Assembly (NCBI GenBank): GCA_905178155.1
Contig: CAJINV010000009.1
Span: 3,654,871 to 3,718,870, forward strand
Source of the DNA: Amoebophrya sp. A120
Taxonomy: Eukaryota > Sar > Dinophyceae > Syndiniales > Amoebophryaceae
Reading direction: 5' to 3'
Length of the DNA stretch: 64,000 bases
How positions within the stretch are numbered: position 1 is the stretch's first letter; the number at the start of each line of letters is the position of its first letter. Position numbers and translations under genes: made by a program. This document shows, piece after piece, positions 34,031 to 44,920 of the stretch. The notes below the pieces were generated by a model. It saw only the letters and a list, made by a program, of their open reading frames with translations. It did not search any database and was not told the origin of the DNA.

Positions 34031-37000
34031 ATGAAGTTGCTCCATCATCATCTTCGTGCAGCTTATTTGCTCGCTGCCGCCTCGTGGTGCACGACCTTGT
34101 GGAGCTCTTCTTTCATCTACGACATTGCTGATGAAGATCATCTCCCGCTCGCCTCTTTTTTGACATCGACTTGTTTCCTCCTCGTCCCGTCCGTATCCGC
34201 AACAGGGATGGCACGACACACGAAATTATGCCTTGGACGGTCGTTAGCGTACAGAAGGGTGAATTTGCAGTGAATTTGTATTGCATGATTTGCATTTACT
34301 TAAAAGAGAAATTCGCTACGTATGGACACGAGCCCAAGCATCCCACATAGCCTGGAGGGCTGCTCGTCGCGTGGTGGCGCTTGCAGCACCAAAAGAGGTG
34401 GTCTTGCGGGGGCTCGCCGGGCTGTGTAGTGCGTATTTAGCGACCAGAGGAGATGGGTCGGGGGGCTCTTATTCTTCTGCGCGTCTGCCTCAGAAGTTCC
34501 TCTCCGGAATTGTCGAAAGGCAAAGGGAGGGCGACGCCTGAACACAGGGGCACCCACTAGCTCAACACGTACGCTCTCACGACTTTTGGCTGTGGCGTGG
34601 AGTTGGACATCTCGGAGTAGCCTCGGGTGGAAGGCACGACTCGGCCGTCTGGGAGGAAGTTGGACATCTGGGAGGTGCTCCAAAAAGCGCGCGGGTAGGC
34701 CCTGGGAAGTGGGGCCGAGGGGAAAAGACAAGCACCCTCTGTTGCCCTCGGCCCGTCTATATTCTGCCGAAAAGGCCTGGAGGGTTCACGCGCGCGCCTG
34801 CCGGATAGACGCGTCAAAGCCCTCGGCCTGGTCCTTTCGCCCTTGCTTTCGCGCCTTCGTCTTTGCCGCGGCTGTTGCAGTGCTTGCTCTTCTGCAAGCA
34901 CAGGGAGACGAAAAGATATGGCCAAAGAACGACGCCCAGGCCATGTCCAGCTGTCCGCCGCATACCCTGCGAGTTCTGCGGTGTACAGACCGCTCTTCCC
35001 AGAAGGGCAAGAGGGACAATGTCCCGGCAGTCTCCTCTGCTATTTGTCATGCAAAATTCACTAGAGATTCACGTCACCGCGTCTCATGCTAACGCGTGTT
35101 AAAGCTCTAACATCTTTCCTCCTCGTCCCGTCCGTATCCGCAACAGGGATGGCACGACACACGAAAAATAAGAATGAACGAGCTATGAAAGCCTCAGGTT
35201 GGAAATCCTCAAAGTGAAAATTTGTAATGCAGAAAAACGACTCCAGTTGAAGCACCATTTCTAGTCGGCGCATGACAAGTTTCCCGGGGACTCAAAACGT
35301 GTCTGTCATGCTAGTTAGGCAAAGGGGTGCCCTTCTGTCGTGCTAATCAGCAGCCCAATTCTGAACCCGTAGAAGCACAATAGTCGGCCTCCATTGCGTC
35401 CTCTGCAATACAGGGCTTTTTCCGTCGCATTTCATGCATCACAAATTATTTCCACTTTGAGGATTTCCATTCTGAGGCGTTCATACGAGCACGAGGAGGG
35501 GAGGATGAGGATCAAGATCGCGATGACCTCACGGCCGCGGCCAGGACGACCCACGAGGACCCGTCGCTGTGGTCCCCGCCCGGCGGAAAGGATGTTCACG
35601 AAGATATCCAAGAAAAAAACAACATCACAATCACAGTTGGGAAGTTTTGCATCAGAAATTCGGGTCGCATAACATTTTTTTCTTGTATTGCAAAAACACA
35701 AAGGAAAATTGCCCATAACTCTTGACTGTGATGCAGTTTTGCGCATGACAAAAATTTTTGTATTGCAAAACTGTGCAAAAGTGATTGTGATGGTGTTTTT
35801 TTCTTGGATAGAAGACCTCGAGGTTGTAAAAGTCCCCGCGGCCACGTTTATTTCAAAAAGAACTCAGAAGAAGCATCAAAAAGAAACCTGGTTTCAGAAA
35901 CTCCAGAAGACCTTCACGGCGACGGTCATTACCATGCGCGACAAGTGCGGAGAGAACAGCATTTCTGGTCCGCCGTACGACGAAATCGAGTTGTTACCGC
36001 CGGCTCCACGACCTGGTAAAGACGTTCTTGCGAGGACCGCGCCTAGCGAGCGGATAAATTTTCTCCAGGATCGTGAAGAAATTTTCTCTCTTTTCTTCCC
36101 TGCCGACCCTGTGCCTGTAAAAAACCAGCCGCATGTATGGAAGCGTCAGGACTGAAATCGTCAAAGTTAACCAATAATTTCCCATGCATAAATTGCAAGG
36201 CATGAAGTGCCTCTCTTGCAGAGATTGCAAGCGAGCCCCACTGTCAGCCTGTTTCGGGTCTCCTCTGATATAGCTGCTAAAGTAGCATGACAAAAAACTA
36301 CGCCCCCTGTCCCTCAACAGCATGACAAACTGGACGCAGACGGTGCCGAAATTTGTCATGCACCGCTTGGGAATTGGGCTTCCAACTGATGTCGATTTTA
36401 TGCATGACAAACTATTTCAACTTTGACGATTTCAATCCTGACACTCCCATAGCATGCGAAACTGTTCCTGGGCGTCATGCCGATGATTTGGGGTGATCAC
36501 CTCACCGAGCGTGAAGGTCAGTCGTTTTTTTCGGAGGTCTATCCAAGGAAAATAAAAGTGATACAGTTCTTACACATTGACATTTGATTGTAGTGAAAAG
36601 AATTCAGCATGACAAACTTTCCTTGCATGTCAGAGAAAACTTGAAATGCAGAGATGAAGATCATAAGGCAAAACACAAACAACAAAGGAGGCTTGCAAGC
36701 ATTTTTTGCATGATAAAGGTTGTCTGTGATGCTTGTCCCGCAACACAATGTAACACTTTTATTTTCTCGCGATAAGGTCGGTATGTGGGACAGCTTCCTG
36801 AGCAAGGACGGCGATGGTGAGAGGAAGAACCGGCTTTGCTATCCTGTGCAAAAGTATCGTACTCGTATTGCAATCATGCATTACACGTCTTTTCCTTAAG
36901 GTAAATTCGCAGTACAAGTTTCATTTCTCATGCTGAGGAAATTTGTAATGCATTTATACGAGTACTATACTATTTACACTTTATATTTGCAGACCCTTTT

Positions 37001-40000
37001 TCGAATACAATCTGCTGATTCGGGAAAATATCGGAATGTTTGTCAGCTTCAATAACATGCAAACCGAGACCGCTTATCTGCCGTGGGGCAAGTATCACCA
37101 GGACTTTTACGGAGAATTTTCGACAAGAACCCCAACAACTACTACATCTTCTAGTGCTAGTAACAAACAGCAGGACCTCGACCTCCAGCACAGTGAGCAC
37201 TTGCTCTGCACGCCGGAAACGAAGTTGCAACCTCGGGACATTACATACGGCATGCATGCTATCAAACAAAAAAAGTTCGTCACGATCACTCATGCGCATT
37301 TTTGCAATACAAAACTGTTTGTCATGCGTAAAAATGCATCACAGCCAAACTTTATTAGGGATTTCCCTAGTGTTTCTGCAATACAAGGAAAGTTTGTGAT
37401 GCTAAGAAAATTTGTAATGCAAACCCTGCAAATTAGTGACTGTGATAAACTTTTTTCTCTCCATACATGCGGCACCGGAGGCGTTTTTCTACGGGCCCCG
37501 CCAGCGCCATTTTAAGCAGCACCAGTTTTGCCAATACGACCACTATATCCTGTGCAAAATAAATGTCTTGGTCTGGAGGAATTCATGTTTGTCATGCTTG
37601 TCTGGCATGATGACTCTTAAATCTGTCATGCACGTTACCCAAGAGCTCCGCTTTTCTGTGATGCAGAAGCGCAGTTTGTCATGCAGAATAGGCAACACCT
37701 AGGAGCTCAGAAACTTGTCACGCAGCTGAGCCAGCATCTGTAGCCTCATCATGAGACGCCATCCAGCATCACAAGTTTCCAGACCCAGACACTTTTACAT
37801 TTGATACACTACCCGCTCACCCTGGACCAACTGCACCGGGCGGCAGATTCTATCTTCCAGGCCCTGAATGACAATCGCAATACCTACGTCCACTGCAAAG
37901 CTGGAATGACGAGGAGTGGCATGGGGGTGATTGCTTTTTTGCTCAAGCACGCAACCTGTGCTTTGGGCGGAGTGAATTCCAGAAGCCCCACATTGGCGGA
38001 AGCAGTGGCTTACGTGACTACGATGCGACCTGTGTCCAATGTCGCCGGGAAGGAGGAGCAGCTGCGTATCAAAAGGAAACATCCCCCCTCCCCATATCAA
38101 AGCGGTATAATTCCGAAAAATTGATGCGTTGCTGATTTGAGACCACAAATCACGTTTGTCTTGCAAGATGACAAGCGCAGAGGCTTCCGCGCCATTATCG
38201 AAGCGATTTGGCATGCTGTTGGGCCGCCTAGGGGGCGCCCGTAGTTTGTAGTAATGCTAAACAACTAGACCCAGACGCCCCTACCTAGGCTGAGGATCTG
38301 GCTGCGAAGATGCCCTACTGCTGCAAGACAGCGCGCATGTGTGTGCGGGGGAAATCTTGCGCCACAGATTTCCGTCTTAATGTGGGGAGGGGGATTTTTC
38401 ATTTTGATACTGCGTCGACTTGTGGAGTTCGAAAAGGACGTCGCGTCTGCTTATCAAATGTAAAAATGTCTGGGTCTGGAAACTTGTGATGCTGAGTGGC
38501 GTAGCATGAGGAGGCCACAAGTGCTGGCTCAGCATGACAAATTTCTGAGCTTGTAGGTGTTGCCTATTCTGCATGACAAACTGCGTCTCCGCATGACAGA
38601 GAAAAACGTCTCCTGGGCAATGTGCATGACAGATTTAAGAGTCATGCCAGACAAGCATGACAAACATGCATTCTTGCAGATGACTCAGACACTTTTACAT
38701 TTGATACTGCTAAAAATAGTGCAGCTTCAGAACAAGAAGATGGTCACAAGTGGAGAATGGCGATCTCTTGCGACGTATCCTGTGCAAAAGTATCGTACTC
38801 GTCGTAGTAATCGCAGTCATGATGCATAATTGCAAATTTGTTTGTCAAGTTAAATCCGCATCTCATGCTGGGGAAATTATTTGTCATGCGATTTATACTA
38901 CAACGATGCCTTTGTATTTCATACGACGGTCACTTTCGTTTTCTAGAAGTCAAGGGAGTAGATGTATTGTTCTATTCCAAGAAGAACTACGCCTACTATG
39001 GAAGTGTCAGAATCGAAATTGACAAAGTCGAAAAATTTGTGATGCGTAAAATCTACACCAGCTGAAGCCAGAGCCTCAGTTTGTAAGTAGCGCATGACAA
39101 TGAATTTCAGGAGCCCTCAAAGCCGGTACGTCATGCTGTTTGGGCAAAGAAGACTGCTCCTGTCATGCTACTCTGGCAGCACATTGCATAACCCTAAACA
39201 GGCTTGCTGCAATCGGTCCCATTTGCCTGCCCCCGAATTATGCAGGCCTCCAGTGCAGCCCTGCATTTTATACATCACAGATTTACTTTCGATTTTGTCG
39301 ATTTGGATCCTGACACATCCATACCTGCAAGTTCTATGATTATCAAAATGATCATGGCGTTGACAAAAGATTTGTTGATATGCAAGAAAAAAACTGTGTA
39401 AGTGTATAGTTTCCGGGAGGAATAGCATCACAAGTTTGCTCTGCATGACACAGAAAACTTGTCATGCGTAGATAGTACTTGAAAACAAAACACGTACAAA
39501 AATAGCCCCTGATGCATGTCCAGCATGACAAGTGCAACAGTTTTGCATTTTCTGCAACACAAAGTTACACTTTTTACACAGTTTTTTTCTTGGATAGTTG
39601 AGCGGGGGAAGATGAAGCTGTATCGGCTTATCCTTCGCTTGCTTACGAAGCCTCCGATGACGGGATGGAGGTTATCCAATGCAAAAGTATCGCACTCGTC
39701 GTATCTATAAATGCAATACAAATTTCCTCAGCATGAGAAATAAAATTTGTAATGCGGATTTAACTTAAGAACAAGATTTGTAATGCATGACTGCAATACG
39801 AGCGCGATACTTTTGCGCAGGATAGAGCTCGTCCGACGTTGATCCGAGTGCTTTCCCGGACGCGGATGAGGAACGCAATTTGAAAATATCAAATGTAAAA
39901 GTGTCTGGGTCTGGAAGAATGCAACTTGTGACGCTGTCTTTGGAAGGTAAAAAAGGCTCTATTGCATGACCAGAAAGAGGAGATCAGTTTGTGCTACGCG

Positions 40001-42874
40001 GAGTGGGTGTTTCTCATGCGAAATACGCAGCAGAAGACCCTTTAAGAATCTGTGATCCTCGGCCATGCATTACAGGCATCATGGGTTATCCAAAATATGC
40101 ATGACAAACCTGGGAATCTCCCTGACCCAGACACTTTTGCACTTGATAGAAAAAGCGGATCGACAAGGCCGTGGCCAACGACCCTCGGAAGCTGCCGTGG
40201 CGTATGGAAGTGTCAGAATCGAAATTGACAAAATCGAAAAATTTGCGATGCGAAAAATCGTTGCCAGGTAGACCCACAGTTTGTAGTCGGCGCATGACAA
40301 ATTTTCCCCGTCCTGGAAGCGAATCTGTCATGCGGTTTAGAGCAAAAGTGCTGTCTTCTGTCATGCTAATCAGCAGCCCAATACTTGACCCTTGCCAGGA
40401 CTACAATCCGCCTTCCTTGCATCCTCTGCAAGAGAGCCGCTTTTTGTGTAGCATTTTATGCATTACAAACTTTTTCGACTTTGTCGATTTCGATCCTGAC
40501 ACTTCCATATGGCGGCTGGCCTCCGTACTGCGCGGCACGCTCCGGAAAAATATCGCCGTGGCGAAGAAAACTGGCAACTTTTTCACCCGGCGCTTTGAAA
40601 AGAAGCACGACAGCTCCGCCGCCGCCCCACAGCAGGAGGAGAAGATCGATTGGAAGCTGGGCGTGTTTGCCCGAGTGATGGTCGAAGAGAAGCAGAAGCA
40701 GGCTACTTCTCTTATCACAAGAAAAAGTGTTAACGTTAACGGATTTTGTGATGCAGAAATGCATCACAAGACGTGTCAGAATTTGTCATGCATAGCATGC
40801 ATATTGGGCTACATTTGTGATGCATGACTGCAATCTGTGAAAACCGTTAACGTTAACACTTTTTCCTGTGATATCTCTTGCAAGTACTTCAACTTCTGCT
40901 GGAGGGGGTGTCAAAAGTGAAGTAGAAGACGCTCTTGTTGCAAACGACTCCACGACCTTAGATGACCGGTCGACGACAGTGGGCAGCGAGGACGACGGTC
41001 GCAGTACAACTAGTAGCACTGGTCGTGGTGCCGGTCCAGACGAGGCGGAGCAATATCCTGTGCAAAAGTATCGTACTCGTACTAATCGAATTCATGCAAT
41101 ACAAATTTCTTTCTCACGTCAAATCCGCATTACAAATTTTCTTTCTCATGCTGACGAAAGTTGTCATGCGATTTATACTAGTACGATGCTTTCGCATTTC
41201 ATAAGCAAGAAGATGAAACAAGATCAGACGCGCTTGCCGCGGTCGTGGATGAAGTTGTTCACGAAGGTCAGCAGGACCACATCTATCCATAGAAAACAAA
41301 ACTATGTGAGTGTAAGTCTGTGATTATGCAAAGTACGCAACAGCACATACACAGTGACAGTTCTTAGTACACCTCCTGTTTATTCCATACGCCGGCCTCC
41401 AGCCATCAACTCCTGTTTATTTTTCCATATGTGTTTTTTTTTTGGCGTACAACGAACTAGCTGCGCATCATGACAGGTCGTTTTCTCGGTCATGCAGAGA
41501 AAATTTGTCACGCCGTTAGTACTTCTTCAAGAAGACAACAACAAACACACAGTTTTTGTCGTGGATCACATCAAAGACGACATCAGTGCAAATAAAGCTC
41601 CCGGGCCGGATCTGGAAGTCGCGGCTCGCGAGGTGGATCAAATCAAAAAAACAAATACGAAGCATGGGGAATTATACGATCTGCTGGATGCGGCCAACAC
41701 GGACTTCCCGGACGAGCATATGAAGGTCCTTGCGCACCATCAGCACGAGAACAACTTCCTTGCGCATCACGAAAACTTCCAGACGCTTCTCGACCCGCAT
41801 CTCCTCCAACCTGCTGTATATCACGACAGTAGCAGCACAGCGAGTAGAGATGCGACGAACCATGTTGAACCAACTGGGGGCACGGAACCCAAAATTTCAA
41901 TTTATAATCTGCACATTCAGCTGAAGCTCCCGACGGAAGAAGTATCCTGTGCAAAAGTATCGTACTCGTACCAATTGCATTTATGCATTACAAATCTGGT
42001 TCCTAAGGCAAATCCGCATTACAAATTCAATTTGTAATGCTGAGCAAACTTGTAATGCAATTCATACTAGTACGATACTTTTGCAGTTCATAAGAAGAAG
42101 ATCCAACTGATACGAGTACTACTAGTACCAGTCACGACACGGTAGCTGCCCAGGACGAGGCGTCGCATGGTCACGAAAAATTTCTTGAGATATCCAGGAA
42201 AAAAATAAAACACCCATCCCCATCCACCAAGAATTTGTCCTGCGCCAAAACATGCATAAATTTAACTAGATATATTTTTCACGTGGTGTTTGTCATGCAA
42301 GAAACGGATGGGGATCATGGGTGTAGTTTTTTCCTGGATAGGAGATGACCGCTGCGCAGCTGTACAACCTAATTTTCGCAGTATTCTGCGCAAAAATGTT
42401 CCCACGACCCCAGAGTCAAGATGGGAAATTTTTTTTGCCCGGCCCCCAATTCTTGCATCATTTAATTATGCTAGTCGGGGCGGTGAGAAACAGAAATCTG
42501 CTAGACAAATCAGCCAGCTTTATTGGGTGTTGCGCATGACAAGAAGCTTGCCTTCGTAGGTAGGGTCTACTTCGTGATCCCGTTAAGCTAGTTCAGCAGA
42601 GTCACAGATTTCGCATATTATGCCGATTGGAGCATGAAAAATACCAAAACAGGACTAGAAGACACTTCATCTCATTGCGCTCCGCATGAGAAACATTTTG
42701 AGCATGCAGATTCGCATGACAGCTATGGGTTCGACGTGGGGATGTTTTTACATAGGATGCGCAGCTTTAAAGGAAGACCAGCCAGGGCTCGAAAAGAGCC
42801 TGGATGAAGTGGGTGCTGGGACGGCATCGCCTGCTCCACCGGCAGGAGCAGCAGCAGCACAGGGGGAGCCATAA
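34031..42874 (+). CDS. Dual-specificity phosphatase 2, PTPMT1-like, with signal-type N-terminus
   Basis: Second phosphatase, same strand as its paralogue. ATG 34031 opens a hydrophobic N-terminus (HLRAAYLLAAASWCTTLW; a second segment LTSTCFLLVPSVSA) that may be a signal peptide or anchor. Removing 21 TIR elements and a 939-bp insertion gives one frame to the stop TAA at 42872-42874. Domain landmarks: KLFLGVMPMIWGD, RENIGMFVSFNNMQTE, QYDHYPLTLDQL (general-acid Asp), catalytic HCKAGMTRS near 37891, then LAEAVAYVTTMRP. The C-terminal half is extra: a basic helix (RGTLRKNIAVAKKTGNFFTRR), Ser/Thr/Glu-rich linkers and a His/Asp-rich segment (HMKVLAHHQHENN). Catalytic Cys and Arg are present, so it should be active. 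Substrate unknown. Confidence 0.8.
34176..35166. repeat. 52-bp direct repeats flanking a 939-bp intervening sequence
   Basis: An identical 52-bp sequence occurs at 34176-34227 and 35115-35166. Its coding frame (FLLVPSVSATGMARHTK) is usable in either copy, and skipping one unit of 939 bp (a multiple of 3) joins exon 1 to NKNERARGGEDED. The interval has in-frame stops, a GC-rich middle with an internal near-duplicate (GTTGGACATCTCGGAG / GTTGGACATCTGGGAG), weak inverted ends around GTTAGC near 34243 and 35090, and one TTTGTCATGC motif at about 35042. Confidence 0.7.
35184..35485. mobile_element. TIR intronic element, family D
   Basis: TSD CGAGC exact (35179-35183 / 35486-35490). The join reads KNERA/RGGEDEDQD in phosphatase 2. 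Confidence 0.92.
35605..35810. mobile_element. TIR intronic element, family H
   Basis: TSD GAAGA exact (35600-35604 / 35811-35815). Ends TATCCAAGAAAAAAAC and GTTTTTTTCTTGGATA. The join reads KDVHED/LEVVKVPAAT. Confidence 0.93.
36136..36451. mobile_element. TIR intronic element, family D
   Basis: TSD GCATG exact (36131-36135 / 36452-36456). The join reads VKNQPH/AKLFLGVMPM. Confidence 0.93.
36540..36774. mobile_element. TIR intronic element, family H
   Basis: TSD AGGTC exact (36535-36539 / 36775-36779). The join reads SFFSEV/GMWDSFLSKDG. Confidence 0.92.
36840..36985. mobile_element. TIR intronic element, family A, decayed 3' end
   Basis: TSD TTTGC exact (36835-36839 / 36986-36990). The 3' TIR is eroded (ACTATACTATTTACACTTTATA). 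The join reads RKNRLC/RPFFEYNLL. Confidence 0.9.
37260..37465. mobile_element. TIR intronic element, H-like
   Basis: TSD CATGC exact (37255-37259 / 37466-37470). Ends TATCAAACAAAAAAAGTTC and AAACTTTTTTCTCTCCATA. The join reads ITYGMH/AAPEAFFYG. Confidence 0.9.
37546..37806. mobile_element. TIR intronic element, family B
   Basis: TSD CACTA exact (37541-37545 / 37807-37811). It lies immediately after the general-acid segment: QFCQYDH/YPLTLDQL. Confidence 0.93.
38067..38409. mobile_element. TIR intronic element, family E
   Basis: TSD CTGCG exact (38062-38066 / 38410-38414). The join reads GKEEQLR/RLVEFEKDV. Confidence 0.93.
38452..38706. mobile_element. TIR intronic element, family B
   Basis: TSD CTGCT exact (38447-38451 / 38707-38711). 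The exon between this and the previous element is only 37 bp. Confidence 0.93.
38776..38923. mobile_element. TIR intronic element, family A
   Basis: TSD CGACG exact (38771-38775 / 38924-38928). The join reads MAISCD/GHFRFLEVKG. Confidence 0.92.
38997..39323. mobile_element. TIR intronic element, family D
   Basis: TSD CCTAC (38992-38996) / CCTGC (39324-39328). The join reads KKNYAY or KKNYAC / KFYDYQNDHG, depending on which TSD copy is kept. Confidence 0.9.
39379..39596. mobile_element. TIR intronic element, family H
   Basis: TSD GTTGA exact (39374-39378 / 39597-39601). The join reads VDKRFV/ERGKMKLYR. Confidence 0.92.
39673..39824. mobile_element. TIR intronic element, family A
   Basis: TSD GAGGT (39668-39672) / GAGCT (39825-39829). 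The join reads MTGWR/SSDVDPSAF. Confidence 0.9.
39887..40148. mobile_element. TIR intronic element, family B
   Basis: TSD GAAAA exact (39882-39886 / 40149-40153). The join reads EERNLK/KRIDKAVAND. Confidence 0.93.
40203..40509. mobile_element. TIR intronic element, family D
   Basis: TSD TGGCG exact (40198-40202 / 40510-40514). The join reads RKLPWR/LASVLRGTLRK. Confidence 0.94.
40713..40873. mobile_element. TIR intronic element, family F
   Basis: TSD TCTCT exact (40708-40712 / 40874-40878). The join reads EKQKQATSL/ASTSTSAGGG. Confidence 0.93.
41054..41203. mobile_element. TIR intronic element, family A
   Basis: TSD AGCAA exact (41049-41053 / 41204-41208). The join reads GPDEAEQ/EDETRSDAL. 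Confidence 0.92.
41284..41567. mobile_element. TIR intronic element, H-like
   Basis: TSD ACATC exact (41279-41283 / 41568-41572). The core ends GATC. The join reads GQQDHI/KDDISANKAPG. Confidence 0.85.
41943..42092. mobile_element. TIR intronic element, family A
   Basis: TSD AGAAG exact (41938-41942 / 42093-42097). The join reads LKLPTEE/EDPTDTSTT. Confidence 0.93.
42191..42340. mobile_element. TIR intronic element, family H
   Basis: TSD TGAGA (42186-42190) / GGAGA (42341-42345). The join reads HEKFLE/MTAAQLYNL. Confidence 0.9.
42382..42759. mobile_element. TIR intronic element, family G
   Basis: TSD CGCAG exact (42377-42381 / 42760-42764). The core starts TATT and ends GATG. The join reads YNLIFA/ALKEDQPGLEK, 110 bases before the stop. 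Confidence 0.88.
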
Positions 42875-44920
42875 GTAGATGAACTCAAAGGAAGTTCTTG
42901 TGTAGTAGACTCTCCTCGTTCATGAGAACAAATAAGCGCAGGAGCAGGTGTACTTGTACTAGTAGCATGAATTTTGCCACACCAAGAACGGAAGGATCGA
43001 AAGGCATATAATCTGATAACCAAAGTGCTGTTAAAGATGAAAATAACAAGCAACATGAACATGCATCGTATTAAAAATCTCATGATATTCATAGTACGCT
43101 CGTAGTTATGGTTTTCATTCATCACGTACCGGTACCAGGGGGCCACGCCTATCCCTTACGCTTCGGATATTAAGGATTCTTGTGTTACAACTTTGCTTGC
43201 CGCTACGAGAACTCCAATCCTTAAGAAGAAATGGGAATATCAATATATTTGAAAAATTTAAATTCTACCACATAATCATTGAGATTGACCGCATCTATCG
43301 CGGTTAAAATTCTCGACGTTTATTTATTAACATTTAGCAGCGCGATGGAGCTAAAAATTTTTGAAAGGGTGCACTAGCAGGAGGACTACCGGGCTGTGCT
43401 TCTTCAACAGAGGCTCTAGATCTAGTGGTCCTCGCAGCACCGAATATTCTTGCTTGAGATGAAACAGAAACTCTGTACGATTTTTCATTTGCATTTGCTA
43501 GTTTTAGAGTTAAACATACACAAGACATACCTGACGATTTTTTTGCAGCCAGTTCTAAGATGAACAAAACGACTTGTTCAAATAAAGGCGTCGGCAGCTT
43601 CGATTTTTCTTAGCTACGGATATGTAAATGCGCCGCAATTTTGCCAAAAATGAAAATCTTCTTCTGGAGCCGCGCATCGATTCGCCCGTACCATCAGCAC
43701 GCAGCTGTGCAGTACCAGTAGTAAGATGAAATTGAAAGTTCTGATGTAGGCTAGCAGTAGAAGTAGAAGTACAAAGACAAACAGTTGGACAGAATAAATT
43801 TCTAGTCTGGGTTCTGCTTATTTTAGCCGTGGCCCTTGCGGATGATTTCTGTGTTGATGCAGGTATGATATATGCCTGGCAGCTAGAAGCGCCGCAACCG
43901 CATGATGAATCAGTGCTGTAAAAAAAATGGGTAGAACAAGGCCACGACGAAGGATAAGAACAAGGCGAAGAACAATTGTCGGTCCACGTACTACTTAGCA
44001 TGCCATTATCAAAAGCAACACAGCTCTGCCTCGGCCTCTGCAGCACGGTACGATCATTTTCATTGTGCAAGAAAGAAGGTCGTGTGCGCCCAATATGTTG
44101 TTCACTGCTTTTTAATAATAGGCTTGCCGTTACCTGTCGTTGCTGTGAATCACTGACTTTTGTAGTTCTGTGGTCTTTTTGTTTTTCATTCTGTTTGTGT
44201 TCTCATTGGTTTTGGTTCCGGTGCAGCGTTGTGCACTCTGTGGAGCTGTTCTGCTCTGAAGATACAGCCGAGTTTCTTCTTTCTACAAGACAGAGGGACG
44301 AGACAAGTTCGAGGTGTGCTGGCCTATTGGGTCTACTTCAAGAGAGCCACGACACCTGCCAGCGCCAGAAGAGTTCTAATGTGTCAAAATTTTGAGGGTG
44401 AGGGAATGAAGATGGCCGCAGAGGAGACACCGTAGACACGCAGAAGATCTTTGTGCTCTACTTTGAAATCTGTACTACAAGTTGTACTTGTAGTGTATAC
44501 AAGTTGAAGACTGTGGTCATCTACCTAGTAAGTAAGTTGCTCCAAGTACAAGTCATTTCTGTACTAACGAGCACAGCTTTTTACAATTTCAATGTAGAAA
44601 TAAAGCTAACGATTTATTACTGTTTCTGCTCTCAACGAGCAACACAATCAAGAATATAGAAATTATCCAAAACCAAATCTAATGACTTACACGACCACTA
44701 CTTTGAGTTTCCCGCTGTCGTGTTGAGGTTGAGGTTAACCTTGACACAGACACACAGGGCAGGAGAACCTCCACAGGAGCATCAGAATCAGGAGCAGACG
44801 GGTAAGCACGCTGCATCTCGTCCTTGCTCCCCATCGACGAACGACGTACGTCACGCAGCAAGGACCTTTTACGAGGGTACAGAACGACGGACGAGCACCA
44901 GATATCACCACAATTACATC
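42875..44920. other. Intergenic, nothing firm
   Basis: Minus-strand frames at 42748-43146 (one hydrophobic segment) and 43555-44070 (Ser/Cys-rich) are open but show no domain, no splice continuity and no TIR elements. They are not annotated as genes. Confidence 0.45.

Noticed and set aside
34281-34541. 86-codon ORF inside the 939-bp interval
   Set aside because: Falls in the sequence that must be removed to join the phosphatase 2 exons; no domain.
42748-44070. Minus-strand ORFs of 77-171 codons, one with a hydrophobic segment
   Set aside because: No domain, no consistent splicing and overlap with the phosphatase 2 end; likely chance.
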